NCBI RefSeq assembly: GCF_000787575.1
Contig: NW_012236519.1
Location: 124,001-188,000 of the forward strand
Direction of reading: 5' to 3'
Length of the DNA stretch: 64,000 bases
Source of the DNA: Acytostelium subglobosum LB1
Taxonomy: Eukaryota; Evosea; Eumycetozoa; Acytosteliales; Acytosteliaceae
Shown: positions 25,762 through 36,951 of the stretch, piece by piece
Numbering within the stretch: the first letter of the stretch is position 1
Layout of the letters: every line of letters begins with the position of its first letter
Notes under the pieces: generated by a model
Databases searched by the model: none
Told to the model about the DNA's origin: nothing
What the model saw: only the letters and a program-made list of their open reading frames with translations
Program-made: the position numbers and the translations under genes

Positions 25762-27763
25762 CTAGGCAGCAGCAACATCTTTGTCCTTGACGATCATAAT
25801 GCTGCGAACGTAGACCGGGATGGTCCCTTTGGTACCGATGGTGATGGTTACGGCTTTGGAGTCTGACACCTCAAAGTTGCAGAGGTTGGCACCTATGTTT
25901 GATAGCACTGATGTATTGGCTGGAACTGGCACGGGGATAGTCACAGTTGGCTTGTCACTGGTGCGCATAAAGATGGTGGTGGCGGTGGCCGCCTGCACCA
26001 ACACGCGAAGGAAGTACTTGATCTTCTTACCGGCGGGCCATCCACCGGGTGTGAGTGTGTATGTGGCCGACTCTTCCGCGGCGTTGAGCAGAAGTGCTGC
26101 TGAGCCCGGGCCAAAGTACTCTTGCTCAATCGATGCGCTGCCACCCAAGGTGGTGTACTTCACTGGGTCAAAGACCTGCACCTGATCGGTCACCATCAGT
26201 GTGTTTAGGTTGAACAGCTCGACTGGCGCGAACACCACAAAGGCCGAGTCGACAACACCGCCATCCATTCGAACCGTGGTGTCTTTGTTGTTGCCCCACG
26301 ACCAAATGGCATGGACCTTGTGGCCTGGGATCGTCAAGGTTTTGCTCGAGCTTGGCTGTCCCGGCTTCAGGCCTGAGCAGCGGTATAGGTCGACGAGTCC
26401 TCTGTACACTTGATCGATCCCGCTACGCTCAGGGCAAACGCCCTCGGGATGATGTCATACGTGATGGTCACCTTTTCGTTGGCCGATTCACTCGAGCCGA
26501 CACTCTCCTCGGGCACGACTATTTCTGAGCCAGGGACAGTGGTGTCACGGCGCACAGTGGCACTGTTGCGATTATGGAAGCCATTGCTGATGGTGATGAA
26601 GCGCGTGAGCATCTCATCTTTGCCGAGGTAGAGCTTCTCATGGTCGCCGCGCCACACGTAGTACTTGTTTGATGTGACCAGCTTCTCAAGATCCGAGGAC
26701 TTGGCTGTGTAGTAGTTGGGTCCAATGGTCGTGCCCACCGGACATCCAACCGTGTCGCTGAGCAACACTCGTGCGCGCTGCATTTGGACTGCGCCCTTGG
26801 GGAACTGATTCGGGTTCAGGAAGGGCCACAAAGAAACAACGTCAAACACCTGTGTGATCATGTAGTTGCGGTATTGTTGAAGCTTGTTGAACAGGTTGAC
26901 GTCGTCGGCGTTGTCTGCTTTCAACTTGTTGTAGCCAACTTTGTATGTGTCGACGCACCACTTGGTGTATGATGCTATACAGTTCCTGAGCTCAGGCATA
27001 TAGCTTGAGGTGATTGTGGCAGCTGGGACATCCCAGGCCGTGCCATTCACACACAGATCCCTCAGCAACAGGAGTCTAGTGGTAGCCATCAACATGTACA
27101 TAAACAACTCGCTGACAGCATATGTTTGCTTTGAGTCCATTTCGACGCCTTGATCCAAGTTGTCCAATGCTAGATTGATCGTCTCCCTCAACTCTGTCCT
27201 CAGTTGAGTATTGGCGGGGGCGGCTTTGAGCTTGTTTGGTTGATTGATTGATTGATTGAGCGAGAGTGAGTGAGTGAGTGAGTGTTGGGATGGTTCCATT
27301 AATCAATCACATGATCAATCAATCAATGCATACATTACGAATATCAGTTGCATACTTGATGACGTGGGTCGAGGCAACTTTGTAAAGCGCGATGAGACTC
27401 TCGTTGTCGTAGATGGTGATGCTCTGGTCCACGATGGACTGGACCATCTTCTTGAAGGTGCTGACCAGCTCAGAGGTGTCTGACTGCTGCTTGCTCACCT
27501 CCACCGAGCAGCACACTCCAGATGGACGACATGCCAAACGCAATAAAGTTTCCAACCAAGGGCACACAGTAGACGGCACCCAACACGATGTTGTATACCA
27601 AGTTGGCAACACTTGGACCTGAGACAGCACTCGGAGCCAACAAAGCATATAGTTCTTTGGACATATCCTTGGTGACCAATTGGGAGTAGAACGCTGATGA
27701 TGCCTTAACTCTATCCTCCCACTTATTAGAGTTGGTCATATTTGTTAAGTTGGTTGTGTTCAT
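25762..27763 (-). pseudogene. Broken Cry-like (Endotoxin_N) toxin gene, fossil copy
   Basis: A degraded relative of the whole gene at 28028-30110, in the same orientation and directly downstream of it. It keeps the N-terminal helical-bundle region and the C-terminal beta-rich region, and it shares the family stretches near the end of the helical domain. It looks broken, with about two breaks, and cannot make the full protein as read. It also carries a short repeat-filled intron like its neighbour. The pair is a tandem duplication; the fossil is well enough kept to suggest loss of function long after the duplication but not in very ancient time. Its 3' end lies 291 bp upstream of the DNA-PKcs start codon. 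Confidence 0.75.
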
Positions 27764-28027
27764 TTGATTATCTATTTGTTTGATTGATTGATTGATTGAA
27801 TGAATGAATGAATGAATGATGGATCATGAGTAATACATTACATGGCTACATGTATGATGATCAGTTCTGTCTTGGACAGATCTGTTCCAGATTTGGTCGA
27901 CCACCACACGTTTTTGTGATCATCAATCAAATCACCAATTAATAATTATTTTAAACAATAATAATAATAATATTTATTATTCTATATTTATTGATTGATG
28001 ATTATTTATACATTTAAATAATATTTA

Positions 28028-30110
28028 TTATGCAGCAGTGACTTCTTTGTCCCTGATCAGGATTATATTACGAATGTAAACCGGAACTGATCCATTTGTT
28101 CCAATTTCGACAGCTTGTCCATCTGATGATATTTGGAAGTTGCATAGATTACCACCGACAATTGAAAATCCTGTTGGGTTGGCTGGCACTGGCACGGTGA
28201 TCGTCGCACCGCGCTTGTCATTGGTGCGCATAAAGATGGTGGTGGCCGTCGCAGCCCGGACAGTGGCGCGCATAAAGAATGTGTACTTCTTGTTGGCGGC
28301 CCAGTTGCCCGTATGGAAGGTGTACGACGCCCCCTGCTCATTGGCTTTGACGAGCAAGGCGGCGCCGCCCGGGCCAAAGATCTCCTGCTCGATGGTTGCG
28401 CCGTTCATCAGCTGAAAGTACTTGCTGGAATCAATGACCTGCGCCCTATTGGACGGTATGACCGTGTTGTAGTTGAACACATTGCCATCGACAAACGCTG
28501 CAAACACCGAATCGACGCAGCCGGCCGCACGGATGGCGCCATCGGTGTTGGTGCCCCACGACCAGATGGCATGCACCTTGTGGTTGGGGTACTTGACCGT
28601 CCTGCTCGAGTTGCCATAGACAGTCAGGCCATTGACGTACGATGCACCTACGTTGGCATACTCGCCAGTGATCTCCCAGAGATGGTAGTACTTGTTGGAG
28701 CTGTCGATGTTGGGGAATGGATACTGCTTCTGGTGGCGATGCCACGAGAATTCGGTGTCGCACCAGGGGAACTTGGTCTGGTCCTCGGAGCACTTGATCG
28801 ACCCGCCCACGCTGAGGATGATGCTGCGTGGGATGACGTCGTAGTTGACTGTCACCGACTCGTTGGCCGAATCACTAAAGCCGATGCTCTCCTCTTTGCC
28901 GACAATGGTGCCTGCGACCGTGGTATCGCGATGCACCGCGTCACTGTCATGCGCTACGAATCCATTGCTGATGCTTGTGAAGCGCTGGCCAGTCTCGTCT
29001 TTGGACATGTAGAGCTTCTCGTGATCACCGCGCCACACATAGTACTTGTTCGTGGCGACCAGTTTCTCGAGCTCCGTGCACTTTGTGCTGTAGTAGCCAT
29101 CGCCCTTGGTCGTGCCAACGGTTGGACATCCGATGGTTGGACCGAGCAACACACGGGGGCGTTGGAGAAACACTGCGCAGTTAGGGTACTGCGACGGGTC
29201 CAGGAAGGGCCAAATCGACACAACGTCAAAGATCTCAGTGATCATGAAGTTGCGGTACTGCTGGATCTTGTTGAACAGGTTGACGTCGTCGGTGTTGTCA
29301 GCCTTCAACTTGGTGTAGCCCACCTTGTACGTGTCCATGCACCACTTGGTGTAGGTTACAATGTTCTTCCTCAACTCTGGCAGGTAGCTGGAGTTGATTG
29401 ATGCGGCAGGGATGTCCCAGGAGGTGCCATTCATACAGAGGTCCCTCAGCAGCAACATTCTCGTTGTGGCCATCAGAGAGTATATGAACAACTCACTCAC
29501 GGCAAACGATTGCTTTGAGGCCAAGTCGATTCCTTGTTGTAGATTGTCCAAAGCCAACTTGACAGTCTCCCTCACCTCTGTCCTGCGATTTGTCTCAGTA
29601 GGTGCGGCCCTGAGCTGTTTGATTGATTGATTGATTGATCGAGTTAGTGAATGATCAAACAATCAATCTTTCATTCAAACATACATTACGAATGTCATCG
29701 GCATACTTGACGATATGTGTTGAGCAAGTCTTGTAGTGAGCGATGAGGGTCTCGTTGTCATAGATGGTGATGCTATCGTCGACGATCGTCTGGATCATCT
29801 TCTTGAATGATGTGATGAGCTCGGAGGTGTTCTCTTGCTTCTTGCTCACCTCGGTGACGATGTTCCAGACCGCGGTCAGACCCAGTGCAATGAAGTTGCC
29901 GGCGGTTGGTATACAATAGACGGCGCCCACCACGATGTTGTAGATGATGCTGCCCACGTTGGCTCCACTAGCGGCATTCTGGGACATAAGTGCGTATAGC
30001 TCTTTGGAATTATCCTTCTTTACAAGCTGCGTGTAGAAATCCGTCGTGGCCTTGACACGCTCCTCCCATTTGTTGGAGTTGAGCATAAGGATATAGTTGG
30101 AATTATTCAT
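28028..30110 (-). CDS. Cry-like protein with delta-endotoxin N-terminal domain
   Basis: Seen: exon 1 is 30110..29685 and exon 2 is 29614..28028; the intron is 70 nt. The 670-residue product looks whole. Residues 1-280 are helical and end with ITEIFDVVSIWPFLDP, matching the conserved block that closes the Endotoxin_N domain; upstream is Y-x3-C-x3-Y-x2-G (YTKWCMDTYKVGYTKL). The C-terminal half is beta-rich, ending in a probable carbohydrate-binding-like module (IFMRTNDK, IRNIILIRDKE). No signal peptide. Known: Endotoxin_N is the helical domain of bacterial insecticidal crystal proteins, and dictyostelid genomes have been reported to carry it as a likely transfer from bacteria. Inferred: acquired gene, naturalised by gain of an intron and host codon use. 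Native role unknown. Confidence 0.8.
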
Positions 30111-30760
30111 TATTTGTTGTTATTATTATTTGATTGGTTGATTGACTGATGATTGTTGTCATGTTATTAGGAGTTGGTCCACATCGAAGAGACACAACCA
30201 AGGCCTCGAGGGTTATCCCTATGTTGGAACCCTGTCCTTGTGTCGGTTGGACAAACTACAAATCTAACTTCTGGACATTGGATGGTGAACCTTGTACAAG
30301 GAGTTCAGCTAATAGTTGCTGTTGTACTCGTTCGTGTCCAAACATAGGTTAAGATATCAATTGTTGGGCGATCAAATGGACTGTGTGAGCCTAGGTGTCA
30401 AATTTGACTGCTGGATGCCAAATAAAGTAGAATCCACAACCATTTTGACCCTTTTTATTTAAGAAGTTCAGTACAGTTTGATCATTGTGATGTTCTTCGA
30501 TATGTTAATCATGTAATAAGTCCGAGGAAATATAATAATAAAGTGCATTAGGCAGGATAAAATCACTTTTGTCTTGAACAAACTGATTTGTCCATTTGAA
30601 ACCCAAACAAACATTAAATCATTCATTAATCAAATTCATTATTGTTTTTTTAAATACATGAAGATAAGTAATATCCAAACAATTAATATCTCCTTGTTAC
30701 TGATGTTGATAATAAATGTCCATTTAATATACAAAAGTAATTACTCAATCCATCACCAAA
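30111..30760. other. Upstream region of the Cry-like gene
   Basis: Promoter and spacer between the Cry-like gene and the orphan gene. It has a GC-richer segment at about 30165-30355 with imperfect inverted arms near 30208-30221 and 30338-30350, then AT-rich DNA. A 67-codon plus-strand frame in it is Cys-rich but resembles nothing I know and is not called. Confidence 0.5.
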
Positions 30761-31174
30761 CTATGCCATCTCTGATGAGCGGTATTCGAAGATAATTGCT
30801 CCTTTTGCAAGTATTAGAGTATCACCTTTGTCTAATTAATTAGAAAGAGATAGACCGAATTCTCAAGAGTCTTACTTACCGAATACTCCTCCAAGGTAGT
30901 CAAACAAAAGGAAACAAACATGAGCTGACCTAAAGGGAAACTCATACTCATCACCGACTCCAAAGACAGCGTTGATATGGTTGTAGTGAGGAGGAACAAA
31001 AGGTGTCAATGGTGCAGCTCTTTTGTTGAGGGAGGTAACATTTTGCACGATACTGTTGTAGTAGTGCTGAAGAATGTTCTGCACCCGGCGACGTTGGTTG
31101 GCATTTAGAACGCTTTTGTCAAAGCGAATTAGTACTTGAATTTGATCATCTTCTTCGTCAGAATCTCTATCCAT
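30761..31174 (-). CDS. Small spliced acidic protein of unknown function
   Basis: Not recognised. Seen: exon 1, 31174..30880, and exon 2, 30831..30761, are joined across a 48-nt GTAAGT...TTAG intron and give 121 residues with no stop. The N-terminus is acidic (MDRDSDEEDD), followed by IQVLIRFDKSVLNANQRRRV, a helical segment with NILQHYYNSIVQNV, and a C-terminal beta-like end (GDTLILAKGAIIFEYR). The intron border removes an early stop and adds 22 sensible residues, which supports a real gene. A minus-strand frame at 31439..31326 also has an MSIEDPES-type start and an RFVRF motif like VLIRF here, and may be a first exon or a paralogue fragment. A 20-bp inverted repeat covers the start codon. Confidence 0.45.
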
Positions 31175-31186
31175 GTTGTATAAGTT
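31167..31186. repeat. 20-bp inverted repeat, arm 1
   Basis: Its reverse complement reads AACTTATACAACATGGATAG and spans the start codon of the small orphan gene. An exact copy in the opposite direction is at 31292..31311; the spacer is 105 bp. Confidence 0.75.
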
Positions 31187-31882
31187 GGATACCTTAAAGG
31201 TTTTATTCTAGTTCTTCTTAGGATTGTCACCTGTCAATTAGAATCGATGTTTTGTTTCCAAATTTGAATTCACAATCGTAATATTATCTTAAACTTATAC
31301 AACATGGATAGTAATATCCGATGACCTACACTACCATTTTGAACCCAGAATATAAAGTTTCCCTGTCTAACTTGGACCTACTTCCAAATCGTACAAACCG
31401 GTTGATCCTAGTTCTAGATTCTGGGTCCTCGATACTCATGAATCAAAGGTTCCTGGGCCAATATTTTAAGATCTCATGTCTTGGTTAAATCAATCAATTA
31501 TCCAATATGATTATATGATTGAACACACATAAACAAGATCATAAGATCAGTCTGTAATATGGTACCCTCTTACATTAATGTTGTGTGGGTGAATGATTAG
31601 AGTGTGAAGCTGGGTGGTGAAAGTGATGGAGATTGAGTGATATGAGTGAGTGTGTTTGATCAATGATTATCATGACAATAGATATATAATACAATGTGTC
31701 GTTATCCAATAATTTGGAGGGAACTTGTTGTAATCACAATCAACATTCAATCATCAATCCATCCATTCATATTTCAATCACAACCCGTCACTTCATCAAC
31801 TTCATTCATTCATCAACTTTATTATTATAATTATTATTATTATTATTATTAATCCCAAACTAATTAATAACTTAATAATAAT
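31175..31882. other. Spacer upstream of the IQ/DIL gene
   Basis: Contains the inverted-repeat pair described separately and a 37-codon minus-strand frame at 31439..31326. The last 200 bases are CAAT/CATT and ATT repeats that form the leader of the next gene. Confidence 0.5.
31292..31311. repeat. 20-bp inverted repeat, arm 2
   Basis: Exact plus-strand copy of AACTTATACAACATGGATAG. Here the ATG opens a frame of only six codons, so it looks like a stray copy of the orphan gene's start region. Confidence 0.75.
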
Positions 31883-34135
31883 ATGAGCGTATCATCATCG
31901 AAACAAAAGTATATATTCAATAATAAGGAGAATATATCATCCAATACATTTAAACAAAATGTGATCAAGGATGAGATATCAGAGGAGGATATATCACCTT
32001 CAAAGTCAAGATCGCAGAAGAAGAGGAAATCATTCAAGACAAAGGCTCCAATTAAATCATTGTTCAAAGATGCCAATGGTATCAGTCCAATGATTGGTGG
32101 TGTGAGCTCAGGCGTAACAAGAGGTATAATGACCAACACTCCAACTTCATCGTTGGGTTTGTCCAAGAAGATAATCACACTCAATCAAGGTGATGGTCCT
32201 TCTCCACTATTGCTCGAGACAAACACCATTGTTGATCACTCACCTGGTTCGGCCAATCAGGATTCATTCCATCGCTGGCATATGATGATGGCGCCAATTG
32301 ATATCAATCGAGGCTCAAGTCCAGCAATCACACCCATTCCAATGGTGTCCAACATGGCCAAGAGGACTGTTGATGCCTGTGTGATGATCCAGAAGCATCT
32401 TCGTGGCTTTGTCTGTCGTCGCAAGTACCAGAGATTGAGGAGAGCGGCCATCCAACTCCAAAGTGCGATCAGGACAAAGTTGGATAAGGTATCATCAAGT
32501 GATCGTCGTGCTGGCCAGACGCAGCAGTCGTCTGATGACCTCAGACACCAGAATGAGAGACTGAGGAGACGCATCGAGACCAACGATGAGGAGATCCAGA
32601 GACTCAAGCGTGACTCCACAGAGCAGATCCAGTCATTGAGTAGAATGATCGGTGATCTGAAGGACCAGATGAACGTGTTGCCCAAGCAGATCGTTTACCA
32701 ACAGTTGTCCACATTCTCAAACATCTCCTACCAGATCAACGCGAGGACACTGTCATACACGCAAAATGACATATCAGACTTGCGCATGGCCATGGAACTG
32801 AATGGCAACACGGTGGCCGCGGGAATGTACCTTGTTGACGTGCTGATGTCTGAACACACATCGGTATATGTCACTGGAAGCATTCCATCACCTAGCTTTG
32901 TCGTGGCCAACTGCTTCCTGGAGGACACTGTGATGGGCTCGCAAGAGAAGGCACAGATACTCTACTACTTCATCGACCATGTGTCGTCCATCACTAACAA
33001 GGAGGCCAAGAGCAATGATGTGCTGATCTACTGGTTGTCCAACGTATCGCTCATTCTCAAAGGATTGGAGTCGGCACTCAATGATCAAGCATCGGGCAAC
33101 TCTGGCATGGTTGCAATGGAGTCACTAAAGATCAAGACAAACATCCAAACATTGATACTCAAGATCTACAAAGGACTCTTGGACAATGTACTCGGTGCCG
33201 TACAGCCTCTCTGCATGAAGGCCGTCAACAACCTATCAATGAATGGATTGGCCATATATCCATTGTTGAGATATTTGTAAGTATTCATTCGTTGGCGGAA
33301 CTAGTTCGGTCACCTGTCCACTAGATCACTCGATCACTCGTCTACTGGATCTATTCCAGTCACTCATCACACACTCCCATCAATCATTCAAATTACTTAC
33401 ATTTGCATCACTCCTTTAATGATCGACTATAGAACCAACTTGATGACCACGATGAAGCAATGCCATATCTATATTGCGATCCAGGTGTCATTGTTTGAAC
33501 AGGTGTTCCAACATATTAGTGCAGTGATCTTTAATGAGATGGTACTGCGTAAGGAGTTGTGCTCGATGTATGCTGGTGCCGCATTGAAGCTCTACGTGTC
33601 AGAGTTGGAGTTCTGGATCCATAGCAATGGTGGAAGAGACTCGTTGCAGATGGCTGGACATCTGTCCAAGTTGAGACAGGCTGTCAACATCCTGTTGATT
33701 GAGAAGAGACGGCTGGCCAACGAGGACACGCGTCGTGAAGTGTGTCCATCCATCAGCTTTGCCCAGATCAAACAGTTGTTGACAATGTACTGTCCGGATC
33801 CAAAGCATGAGGAGCCAATACCAATGGATCTGATCGCATACATGTCTTCAAAGGAGTTCAATCGCTCGGAGAACATACTATTGGACACTGTGCCATTCTT
33901 GCAGATACCTCTACACAACCTACATAATCTTACAATGAGAGATTTGAAGATGATACAGTATGGCACTGATCAACTTGTCTCCAAGATCATTGTAAAGAGT
34001 ATCGAGTTGTACAATCGAAGTGGCAGTCACGTCAACAGCATCTCTAACAACAATCATTACAAAATCCAACAACGTCTTGGTTCCAAGCAATCATCACGAG
34101 CTTTCAGCAACAACAATAAATCAAAGATCCAATGA
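31883..34135 (+). CDS. Motor-less IQ and dilute (DIL) domain protein
   Basis: Seen: exons 31883..33276 and 33433..34135 give 698 residues. A basic Ser-rich N-terminus (1-160) is followed by two IQ-like motifs near 163-205 (VMIQKHLRGFVCRRKYQRL, AAIQLQSAIR), a coiled coil near 217-265 (HQNERLRRRIETNDEEIQRL), and a DIL domain from about 350 to 640, with NDVLIYWLSNVSLILKGLE and FNEMVLRKELCSMYAGAALK. The end is a short basic Ser/Asn tail. Known: the DIL domain is the globular cargo-binding tail of class V/XI myosins; a few proteins, such as afadin, carry it without a motor. Inferred: a cargo-tail protein with no myosin head in this frame or just upstream; the upstream 700 bp hold no motor exon. 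Confidence 0.85.
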
Positions 34136-34452
34136 TCTGTCGTCATTATCATCATTGATTGATTGATGAGTGATTGAGTGGAATGATTCCGGTATATTTT
34201 TAATTGATTGGGTCATGTGATATGATGTGGGTGATTGGTTGATTGATTGATTGAGCGAGTGGAATGATTCCTAAAGCGATCGATTGGGTGATTGATGTGT
34301 ATTGTTGAAATGTTCTGTTCATTTCTTGGAAATGAGTTGAAAATCTTGGACGTCTCATCTTAAGTTTGTGATCACCCAAAACACTTCATTTGTCTTTGCC
34401 TCCAAAGTTGTAATAACAAATACAAATACAAAAAAACAAACGAAACATTAAA
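34136..34452. other. Short intergenic spacer
   Basis: GATT/GAGT repeats, then an A-rich leader before the methyltransferase start. No gene seen. Confidence 0.6.
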
Positions 34453-35280
34453 ATGGATAGCAAAGAATCTGGAAGACATTGGGAGAACAACGCTGAGAAC
34501 TGGAGTATTTACACGAGGAAGGGATGTGACATTCATCGGGATTATGTCAATACCCCTGGCTTCTTTAGTATTCTACCAGACGTTAAGGGTCTGGTCGGAT
34601 TGGATGTTGGCTGTGGCGAAGGCCACAACACCCGTCTACTGGTCAATGATCGAGGCGCTAAAATGTCCGCCTGCGACATCGCCCCAACCTTTATAAAGTA
34701 TGCCAATGACCACGAGCAACAACAGCCGGTCGGCATCGACTACCAGGTGGCCGATGCACAGCAGGTCGACGATCACTACACGGCCGGCTCCTTTGACTTT
34801 GTCACCTCGTTCATGTGTTTAATGGACCTGCCCGACCAGCCGCGCGTCTTTGACGCAGTGTACAAGCTGCTCAAGCCGGGTGGTTTCCTCCAGTTCTCCA
34901 TCATCCATCCTTGTTTCATGTCGTCGCCCAAGTCCCACTTCATCAAGGATGAGAATGGCCTAGAGGTGGAGATGCGCGTGCTCGACTACTTCACCGTCAC
35001 CAATGGCGAGTACGTCGAGCGCTGGTCATTTGGTATCTCGCGCAAGATGGACCCTAACGTGGAGCCCTTCTCCGTCCCAGTCTTCCATCGACCACTCTCC
35101 ACGTGGGTGTCCATGATCCTGTCTGCTGGCTTCATCATCGAACAGATGCACGAGCCCAAGGCCACTGACGAAGGCATTGTCAAGCATCCCAGGTTGAAGT
35201 ACACCCACGACATCTGTCCCATCTTCCTCATCTTTCGCGTAAGGAAGCCCACAACAGACGTCCCAAAGGTAACAAAGTAA
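34453..35280 (+). CDS. Class I SAM-dependent methyltransferase
   Basis: Seen: intron-less, 275 residues. Motif I is GLDVGCGEGHNTRLL near residue 51, the post-I acidic region has ACDIAPTFIKYA, and motif IV lies around SFDFVTSFMCLMDL with a following LLKPGGFLQFSI. Known: this is the Methyltransf_11-type Rossmann fold; the substrate cannot be read from these motifs. The form is like small-molecule methyltransferases of bacteria and fungi. The C-terminal third (MRVLDYFTVTNGEYVERW) would form the substrate lid. Its stop lies only 77 bp from the stop of the convergent aminotransferase gene, so the 3' UTRs probably overlap. Confidence 0.85.
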   Translation: MDSKESGRHWENNAENWSIYTRKGCDIHRDYVNTPGFFSILPDVKGLVGLDVGCGEGHNTRLLVNDRGAKMSACDIAPTFIKYANDHEQQQPVGIDYQVADAQQVDDHYTAGSFDFVTSFMCLMDLPDQPRVFDAVYKLLKPGGFLQFSIIHPCFMSSPKSHFIKDENGLEVEMRVLDYFTVTNGEYVERWSFGISRKMDPNVEPFSVPVFHRPLSTWVSMILSAGFIIEQMHEPKATDEGIVKHPRLKYTHDICPIFLIFRVRKPTTDVPKVTK

Positions 35281-35357
35281 ATGTTGTTGGATGGATGGAT
35301 GGGTAGGTTGTGTTGTGGCAACATCCTGCTCTACCCTACCCTTACTTTACTTTTACT

Positions 35358-36951
35358 TTACTTCTCAAAGTGCTTGTCGAGGTTTGTTAGACACTTGTCG
35401 AGTATGTCGAATCCTTGCTTGAGTTCTTGCTCGTTGATGGTTAAGGGAGGGTTTGTGAAGAAGCTGCTCCAGCGAGCGAGGGTGTAGAGTCCATTGCCAA
35501 CGAGGTCAGCCTTGAAGGCGTTGATGGCTGGGTGGGCTGGTCCATTGTACTCGATGAATGGATCGCCCTTTGAGTTCTTTTGCAGCTCCACAATGCCAAA
35601 CAGGCCGAGAGCGCGGAAGCCTTTGACTGTTGGGTGGCGACGCTTAAGATCCTTGAGACACTCAATGAGCACGGGCTCCATCTTCCTAACGTTGCCCAGT
35701 ACGTCAGTCTTGAGGAAATACTGGAGGGCAGCGTAGGCAGATGCCAGGGTGACGGGGTGCGAGTTATAAGTCGATCCAATGCCAATGGGGTTGACGCGGA
35801 AGAAGTTGGCCACATGGTCGCGACAGGCCACTGCGCCCAATGGAAGGTAGGCGCCGTTGATACCCTTGGCCATCGTGACAATGTCGGGCACAACGCCCTC
35901 GCTGTTCATAAAACCAAACATCTGGCCGGTCCTGCCAAAGCCATTCATGACCTCATCGCACACCATGAGTATTCCGTGTTCGTCGCATATCTGTCTGATG
36001 CCCTCAAGGTAGCCGCGGGGTGGCTTGAGGATGCCGTTGGTGCCTGTGACCGGCTCGATGAACAGGGCGGCGATGTTCTTGCCGCCTTCATACATGATGA
36101 TCTCGCGCAGGTACTGAAGACTGCGCTTGGTGATCTCTGCCTCGTCGTCGCCCCATTTGAACGACACGGGGAAGGGGTCAACAAAGTGAACGACGCCAGA
36201 TGCAGCCGGCTCGGCAGGCCAGCGACGGGGGTCGCCAGTGAGTGAGATGGCGCCAAGTGTAGCGCCGTGGTAAGAGCGATAGCGCGCAAGGATCTTGTGG
36301 CGACCAGTCATTAGTCGGGCCATCCTCATGGCTGTTTCATTTGACTCTGCGCCACCACTCGTGTAGAAGAGGTGTCCGAGGTCACCTGGCAACAGGTCGG
36401 CCAACAGCTGCGACAGCTTGGCCTTGGTCTCGGTGACGATGGCACATGGGTATGCGTAGGCGGCCGTACGCAGCTGGTCGTTTACAGCCTTGATGACCTC
36501 CTCAGGCACTGTGTGGCCCAGGTTTGAGCACATGGCCTGTGAGTTGAAGTCAATGAACTTCTTTCCATTCTGATCGTAGAAGTATACTCCCTCGCCTTTG
36601 GCCATCACCAATGCACTTGCGGAAGCTGGACCAGTTGCATTCCAAGAGAACAACGTATCATTCTTTATCACATCAATGATCTCTTCCTGAGTCATCCTCT
36701 TTGACGCCAACTTCTTATGTTTCTCATAGATTGCTGTGTTTGTTTGTCGTTTGATAGAATGTGTGAGTATCAATTATTCGATTGATTGATTGATTGATTG
36801 ATTGCATACCATTATAATCAGCTGATGTGCTTGGAGATGATGTTGAAAAGTTGTTGTGACCGATCAACTTGTTGAAAGATGCTGAGCCTGAGCCCGTGAG
36901 TTGTAATGATGTTGGTAGCACCCTACTTATTATTAGTCTATTTGATAACAT
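35358..36951 (-). CDS. Class III PLP aminotransferase, probably mitochondrial
   Basis: Seen: exons 36951..36810 and 36733..35358 give 505 residues. The first ~45 residues (MLSNRLIISRVLPTSL...) are basic, Ser-rich and free of acids, as in mitochondrial presequences. Family motifs: FYTSGGAESNETAMRMAR binds the phosphate, SYHGATLGA stacks on PLP, VCDEVMNGFGRTG holds the conserved Asp, and TMAKGINGAYLPLGA holds the Schiff-base Lys. Known: class III enzymes include omega-amino acid, taurine and alanine-glyoxylate aminotransferases. Inferred: an omega-amino acid:pyruvate or similar transaminase; substrate undetermined. The protein is full length for the family. Confidence 0.92.

Noticed and set aside
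28313-29401. 362-codon plus-strand open frame
   Set aside because: Antisense to the Cry-like gene; no motifs and no start context.
30149-30352. 67-codon Cys-rich plus-strand frame
   Set aside because: No relatives, weak start context, and the nearby imperfect inverted arms are too poor to define an element.
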